A DNA stretch of 14,593 bases, taken from contig JAOUHR010000010.1 in the NCBI GenBank assembly GCA_029884515.1, positions 1-14,593 on the forward strand. The letters are read 5' to 3'. How positions within the stretch are numbered: position 1 is the stretch's first letter; the number at the start of each line of letters is the position of its first letter. The notes below the pieces were generated by a model. It was not told where the DNA came from. It ran no database searches and saw nothing but the letters and a program-made list of their open reading frames with translations. Both the position numbers and the translations under genes were made by a program. Source of the stretch: Gemmatimonadota bacterium. Its GTDB lineage: Bacteria; Gemmatimonadota; Gemmatimonadetes; Gemmatimonadales; Gemmatimonadaceae. Shown piece after piece: positions 11,677 through 14,593 of the stretch.

Positions 11677-12930
11677 TCAGGACCCGAAGTCGAACCCCGG
11701 CACCGAGATGCGCGGGATGTCCTGCCCGATCACGCGCTCCACCGTGCGGACCATGCCGATCTCGTCGGCGCACATGAACGTGAATGCGTCGCCTTCCTTC
11801 GCCGCGCGCCCCGTGCGCCCGATCCGGTGCACGTAGTCCTCGGCCTGCTGCGGCACGTCGTAGTTGATGACGTGCGAGATGTTGGAGACGTCGAGCCCGC
11901 GCTGCGCGATGTCCGTCGCCACGAGGATCTTCACTGACCCGTCGCGGAAGGCGGCGAGCGCCTGCTCCCGCTGGGGCTGCGACTTGTCGGCGTGCAGCGC
12001 GTCGGCGTTGAAGCCGGCGTCGCACAGGTGGCGCACCACCTTGTCGGCGCCGTGCTTGGTGCGCGTGAAGACGAGGATCGAGTCCAGTTCGCCCATCTCG
12101 CGCAGGAGATGCTCGAGCAGCTTCGTCTTCTTCGGCTTCGGCACCGGGTACACGAAGTGCCGCACGGTGACCGCGGCCGCCGACCGGCGGCCCACCTGGA
12201 CCACCACCGGCTTCCGCAGATACTTGCGGGCCAGTGCCTCCACCTCGGGGGGCATCGTGGCCGAGAAGAGCAGCGTCTGCCGGTAGGGATGGATCGCCGC
12301 CACGATCTTGTTGATCTGCGGCGCGAACCCCATGTCGAGCATCCGGTCCGCCTCGTCGAGCACCAGCACCTCGATGTCGTCGAACACCACGTTCTGCTTC
12401 TCGAGATGGTCGATCAGCCGTCCCGGCGTGGCGACGATCACGTCCACCCCTCCGCGCAGGGCGGACACCTGCGTGTCGTACCCGACGCCGCCGTAGATCG
12501 AGACCACCTCGAGCCCGGTGCCCCTCCCGTACTTCCGGATCGCCTCCTCCACCTGCTGGCAGAGTTCGCGCGTCGGCGTGAGGATGAGCGCCCGCGTCCG
12601 CTTGGGACCTCCCATGAGCCGCTCGATGATCGGGATGGTGAAGGCCGCCGTCTTGCCGGTGCCGGTCTGCGCGAGGCCCATCAGGTCGCGGCCCTTGAGG
12701 GCCAGCGGCACCGCCTGCGCCTGGATCGGCGTCGGGCGCCTGTAGCCCGACGAGCGGAGCGACGCGAGCATCGGCTCGCTCAGGCCCAGGTCCTCGAACG
12801 TGATGTCGATCGTCTCGGCTTCGGCTTCCGCGAGACTCCGGCCGGTGTCGTCTTGCAGTGCGTCGTCCACGGGGGCGTCCATCACGTCCGTCTCCTGCAT
12901 CTCCTCGTCCTGCGTCTCGGTTCGTGTCAT
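11677..12930 (-). CDS. rhlE: DEAD-box ATP-dependent RNA helicase (RhlE-like)
   Basis: 417 residues with every DEAD-box motif: F45 and the Q motif (GYRRPTPIQ, 62-70), motif I AQTGTGKT (87-94), PTREL (119-123), TPGR (168-171), DEAD (192-195), SAT (223-225), then HADKSQPQRE, DIAQRGLD and motif VI HRIGRTGR (368-375). These proteins remodel RNA using ATP, in ribosome assembly or RNA decay. HADKSQ and the domain spacing resemble RhlE. There is an acidic N-terminal extension of about 40 residues (rich in Asp/Glu), but the basic C-terminal tail typical of RhlE is absent; the protein stops shortly after the helicase core. I chose ATG 12930, preceded by a leaderless-type TAGCTT element, over an in-frame upstream start at 12996 that would overlap the hydrolase gene. 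The hydrolase stop lies ten bases upstream. Confidence 0.93.
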   Translation of the reverse strand: MTRTETQDEEMQETDVMDAPVDDALQDDTGRSLAEAEAETIDITFEDLGLSEPMLASLRSSGYRRPTPIQAQAVPLALKGRDLMGLAQTGTGKTAAFTIPIIERLMGGPKRTRALILTPTRELCQQVEEAIRKYGRGTGLEVVSIYGGVGYDTQVSALRGGVDVIVATPGRLIDHLEKQNVVFDDIEVLVLDEADRMLDMGFAPQINKIVAAIHPYRQTLLFSATMPPEVEALARKYLRKPVVVQVGRRSAAAVTVRHFVYPVPKPKKTKLLEHLLREMGELDSILVFTRTKHGADKVVRHLCDAGFNADALHADKSQPQREQALAAFRDGSVKILVATDIAQRGLDVSNISHVINYDVPQQAEDYVHRIGRTGRAAKEGDAFTFMCADEIGMVRTVERVIGQDIPRISVPGFDFGS

Positions 12931-12943
12931 TCCCCGAAAGCTA
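12931..12943 (-). promoter_or_regulatory. Putative leaderless -10 element of the DEAD-box gene
   Basis: On the minus strand TAGCTTTCGGGGA runs into the ATG at 12930; the TAGCTT hexamer ends seven bases upstream. Its first three bases are also the TAG stop codon of the upstream hydrolase gene. The DEAD-box gene could therefore be expressed on its own as well as by read-through. The GGGG before the ATG could also act as a weak ribosome site. Confidence 0.5.
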
Positions 12944-13825
12944 GCGAGGCGGTGCGGCGTCGTGGGCGCGGTGGGGTTCCTCGCCGCGGCGGTCACGCGC
13001 GAGGTCCTCGAGGATCAGCGCGTTGATCCGCTCGGGCACCTCCTCCATCACCACGTGACCGCCATCCTCGATCCAGGTGAGTGCGCCTTGCGGCAGTGCC
13101 GACGCGAGGCCCGTGGCGTGCACGGGCCGCACCGTGCGGTCGCGCGTGCCGAACACGAGACGCGTGGGCGTCCGGAGCGCGGCAAGCGCGGGCTTCTCCC
13201 ACGGCGCCCAATCGAACTCCTTCAGCATCTGGAGCTGCGCGCGCACGATCCCGGGGAATTGCGTCGGCGCCCAGTACTCGTCCACGTCGCGCTCGGTGAA
13301 CGTTCCCAGCTTCCCGTGCACGCGGCGCTGCACGAACTCCACCACGCGCCGTGGCACGAGGAGCGAAGGCACCGAGCCTGGCAGCGCGGGGATGAACGGC
13401 GAGAGCACGCTCCACGGCGGGAGGAGCCCGAACCCCACCGGGCCGAAGAGGAGCAGCTGCGAGACGCGTCCCGGCGCGTCGAGCGCGAACTGCACGGCGA
13501 TCTTCCCCCCCATCGACTGCGCCACGATGGTGGCGCACCGGATCGCGAGCAGGTCGAGCGCCTGGCCGACGGCCGCCGAGAAGCGGGCCAGCGTGTAGCT
13601 GCCCGCGGCGTCCGGCGCATAGGAGAGTCCGTGGCCGGGCAGGTCGATCGAGACCACGCGATATCCGGCCGCCGCGAGCGGCAGGATGTTGTGTCGCCAG
13701 AGGTACGACGAGACCGCCCAGCCGTGGAGCAGCAGGAGCGGCCGACCGGAGGCCGGCCCCGACTCGACGACACGCAGGTGCCCGCCGTCGGGGAGCGCGA
13801 GGTTCCGCGCGGTGATCCCCGGCAC
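12941..13825 (-). CDS. Alpha/beta-fold hydrolase
   Basis: 294 residues from the GTG at 13825. The oxyanion-hole motif is LLLLHGWAVSS (30-40) and the nucleophile elbow is VAQSMGGK (S104; A-x-S-x-G rather than the usual G-x-S-x-G). The acid is D229 (VFGTRDRTVRP) and the general base is H257 (IEDGGHVVMEE). SIDLPGHGLS (59-68) is also typical. The cap region (about 130-200) is Pro-rich and hydrophobic. The family includes esterases, lipases and C-C hydrolases; the substrate is unknown. The start is questionable. The 21 sense codons before the GTG, back to the TAG at 13891 that ends the upstream gene, are almost all G/C-ending and read like protein (IRNRLPPDAWFPAG), yet contain no ATG/GTG/TTG. Both genes share one reading frame across that TAG. 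The hydrolase stop TAG lies ten bases before the DEAD-box start. Confidence 0.9.
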   Translation of the reverse strand: MPGITARNLALPDGGHLRVVESGPASGRPLLLLHGWAVSSYLWRHNILPLAAAGYRVVSIDLPGHGLSYAPDAAGSYTLARFSAAVGQALDLLAIRCATIVAQSMGGKIAVQFALDAPGRVSQLLLFGPVGFGLLPPWSVLSPFIPALPGSVPSLLVPRRVVEFVQRRVHGKLGTFTERDVDEYWAPTQFPGIVRAQLQMLKEFDWAPWEKPALAALRTPTRLVFGTRDRTVRPVHATGLASALPQGALTWIEDGGHVVMEEVPERINALILEDLARDRRGEEPHRAHDAAPPR

Positions 13826-13888
13826 ACCGGCCGGGAACCACGCGTCGGGAGGGAGGCGGTTGCGGATGGCGACGGCCCCGCGCTGGCG

Positions 13889-14593
13889 CTACACGAGCTC
13901 GATCGGCCGCCCCGAGAGCCGCGCGATGAGCCCGACGCGGAAGGTCACGTCGCACCAGCGCTCCTCCCCGCCGTGCGGCTCCTCGAGCGGGAACATCGGC
14001 CACACGTAGGTGTGCTTGCTCCGCGGCATCGCCATCCCCTTCCGCGGATGCCACACACCGTCGCGCCCCGAGTCCTCGATGAAGCGCTCGTACATCTTCG
14101 TCCAGTTGTCGTTCCGCTGGAGGAAGCCGAGCCGGGCCATCAGCTCGAGCCAGGCGAGCGCGAAGGGGATGTCCGACTCGACGGCGTTGCGATGCGGCAG
14201 CATATCGCCGAGCACGGCATAGGGCACCGGGAGGAGGTCCCCGCCGATCACCTGCACGGCGTCCTGCCGCGGCAGGGGGCGCGTCAGGTACTCATAGAGC
14301 AGCTGCATCGCCTCGTAGTGCTCGCTCTGGAAGAGCGGCATGTGCGCGATGAGGTGCAGTGCGTGGATCGAGGGCGGGAACGCCTCCGGGTGCAGCACCT
14401 GCCTGTTGCCCACGCGGATGAACGGCTTCTCGGCGATCGGCGAGCGAAGGTATTCGGCGATGCGGTCGATGGTGCGGCGCGCGACACCGCGCAGCCGCGG
14501 ATCCCCCTCGAAGCCGTTCCCCGCCAGCGCGGCGCCGGCCGCCTCGCGAAGCGTCTGGCGGAGGGAGAGCAGGTACTCCTCGTCCACCTTCGC
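13889..14593 (-). CDS. Unrecognised mostly helical protein, N-terminus cut off by the window
   Basis: The frame is open from the right edge to a TAG at 13891-13889. A GTG at 14587 exists, but the frame continues through AAG and GCG to the edge, so the true start is probably outside. About 234 residues are visible. They are rich in amphipathic helices (YLLSLRQTLREAAGAALAG, IHALHLIAHMPLFQSEHYEAM, EYLTRPLPRQDAV). A conserved-looking end has Trp and Gly/His motifs (GVWHPRKGMAM, YVWPMFPLEEPHGGEERW, CDVTFRVGLIARLSGRPIELV). No signal peptide or clear catalytic motif is visible. The W-D-T...L-SGRPI ending faintly recalls alpha/alpha-toroid proteins, but I do not recognise a family. The next gene is the hydrolase in the same frame, suggesting an operon and possible coupling. 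Confidence 0.78.
   Translation of the reverse strand, partial: AKVDEEYLLSLRQTLREAAGAALAGNGFEGDPRLRGVARRTIDRIAEYLRSPIAEKPFIRVGNRQVLHPEAFPPSIHALHLIAHMPLFQSEHYEAMQLLYEYLTRPLPRQDAVQVIGGDLLPVPYAVLGDMLPHRNAVESDIPFALAWLELMARLGFLQRNDNWTKMYERFIEDSGRDGVWHPRKGMAMPRSKHTYVWPMFPLEEPHGGEERWCDVTFRVGLIARLSGRPIELV

Noticed and set aside
11992..13026. A 344-codon plus-strand open frame antisense to the DEAD-box gene
   Set aside because: Shadow composition; the DEAD-box motifs on the other strand are complete.
13889..13891. TAG as pyrrolysine
   Set aside because: No methylamine methyltransferase or other Pyl-type context; ordinary termination followed by an unusual start is simpler.
1..14593. CRISPR arrays, tRNA or rRNA genes, insertion sequences or attachment sites
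   Set aside because: I saw no spaced direct repeats, no tRNA cloverleaf pattern with TTCGANNC, no transposase motifs and no terminal inverted repeats. The only tandem repeats are the short ones at 6142-6174 and 6294-6338.

Overview
The window is a GC-rich bacterial chromosomal segment, densely packed with genes. There are 16 protein genes, two of them cut by the window edges. I see no tRNA, rRNA, CRISPR array, transposase or phage gene. I infer the phylum Gemmatimonadota, without certainty. The basis is the base composition, a long plant/cyanobacterial-type IspH, a small secreted Cys-pair protein of a kind I associate with that phylum from memory, and a Bacteroidota-like TAnnTT(T)C element placed directly before start codons.

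Layout. 1-1887 (minus): an aldose 1-epimerase-like protein cut by the left edge, downstream of ispH. 1941-4868: a soluble transhydrogenase-like flavoprotein (plus), a 4HBT thioesterase (minus, tail-to-tail overlap) and a tandem universal stress protein (plus). 4929-6134: a divergent pair, a YjjX/DUF84-type nucleotide triphosphatase (minus) and a CGNR zinc-finger protein (plus). 6185-9432 (minus): a DEAH-like RNA helicase with a basic RGS-rich tail, and a secreted hypothetical protein. 9497-11114 (minus): 6-phosphofructokinase, a SelW-like Rdx selenoprotein gene that overlaps its start, and a small lipoprotein. 11199-11624 (plus): a GspH/FimT-like pseudopilin. 11677-14593 (minus): a DEAD-box RNA helicase, an alpha/beta hydrolase and an unrecognised protein cut by the right edge.

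The gene most easily lost is at 10573-10806. It encodes a 77-residue SelW/SelT/SelH-family protein whose CxxU motif is written TGC ACC GTT TGA. The frame reads on through the in-frame TGA into a clear SelW-like C-terminal half. A 19-nt hairpin resembling a bacterial SECIS element begins 15 nt after the TGA. The gene ends in an ATGA overlap with the phosphofructokinase start, so the two are probably translationally coupled.

A second theme is start-site biology. Five genes (ispH, the transhydrogenase, the NTPase, the CGNR protein and the DEAD-box helicase) carry TATCTT, TAGATT or a close variant 6-8 nt before their ATG and no Shine-Dalgarno sequence, which suggests leaderless mRNAs. Genes with a clear GGAGG (the stress protein and the pseudopilin) have no such element at that distance. 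In two other genes (the DEAH-like helicase and the alpha/beta hydrolase), coding-like sequence extends upstream of the first ATG/GTG with no standard start codon.

The genes are mostly housekeeping and stress functions: isoprenoid synthesis, glycolysis, NAD(P)H balance, nucleotide-pool cleaning and RNA remodelling. They do not form one obvious pathway. No stretch longer than 300 bases lacks a gene.
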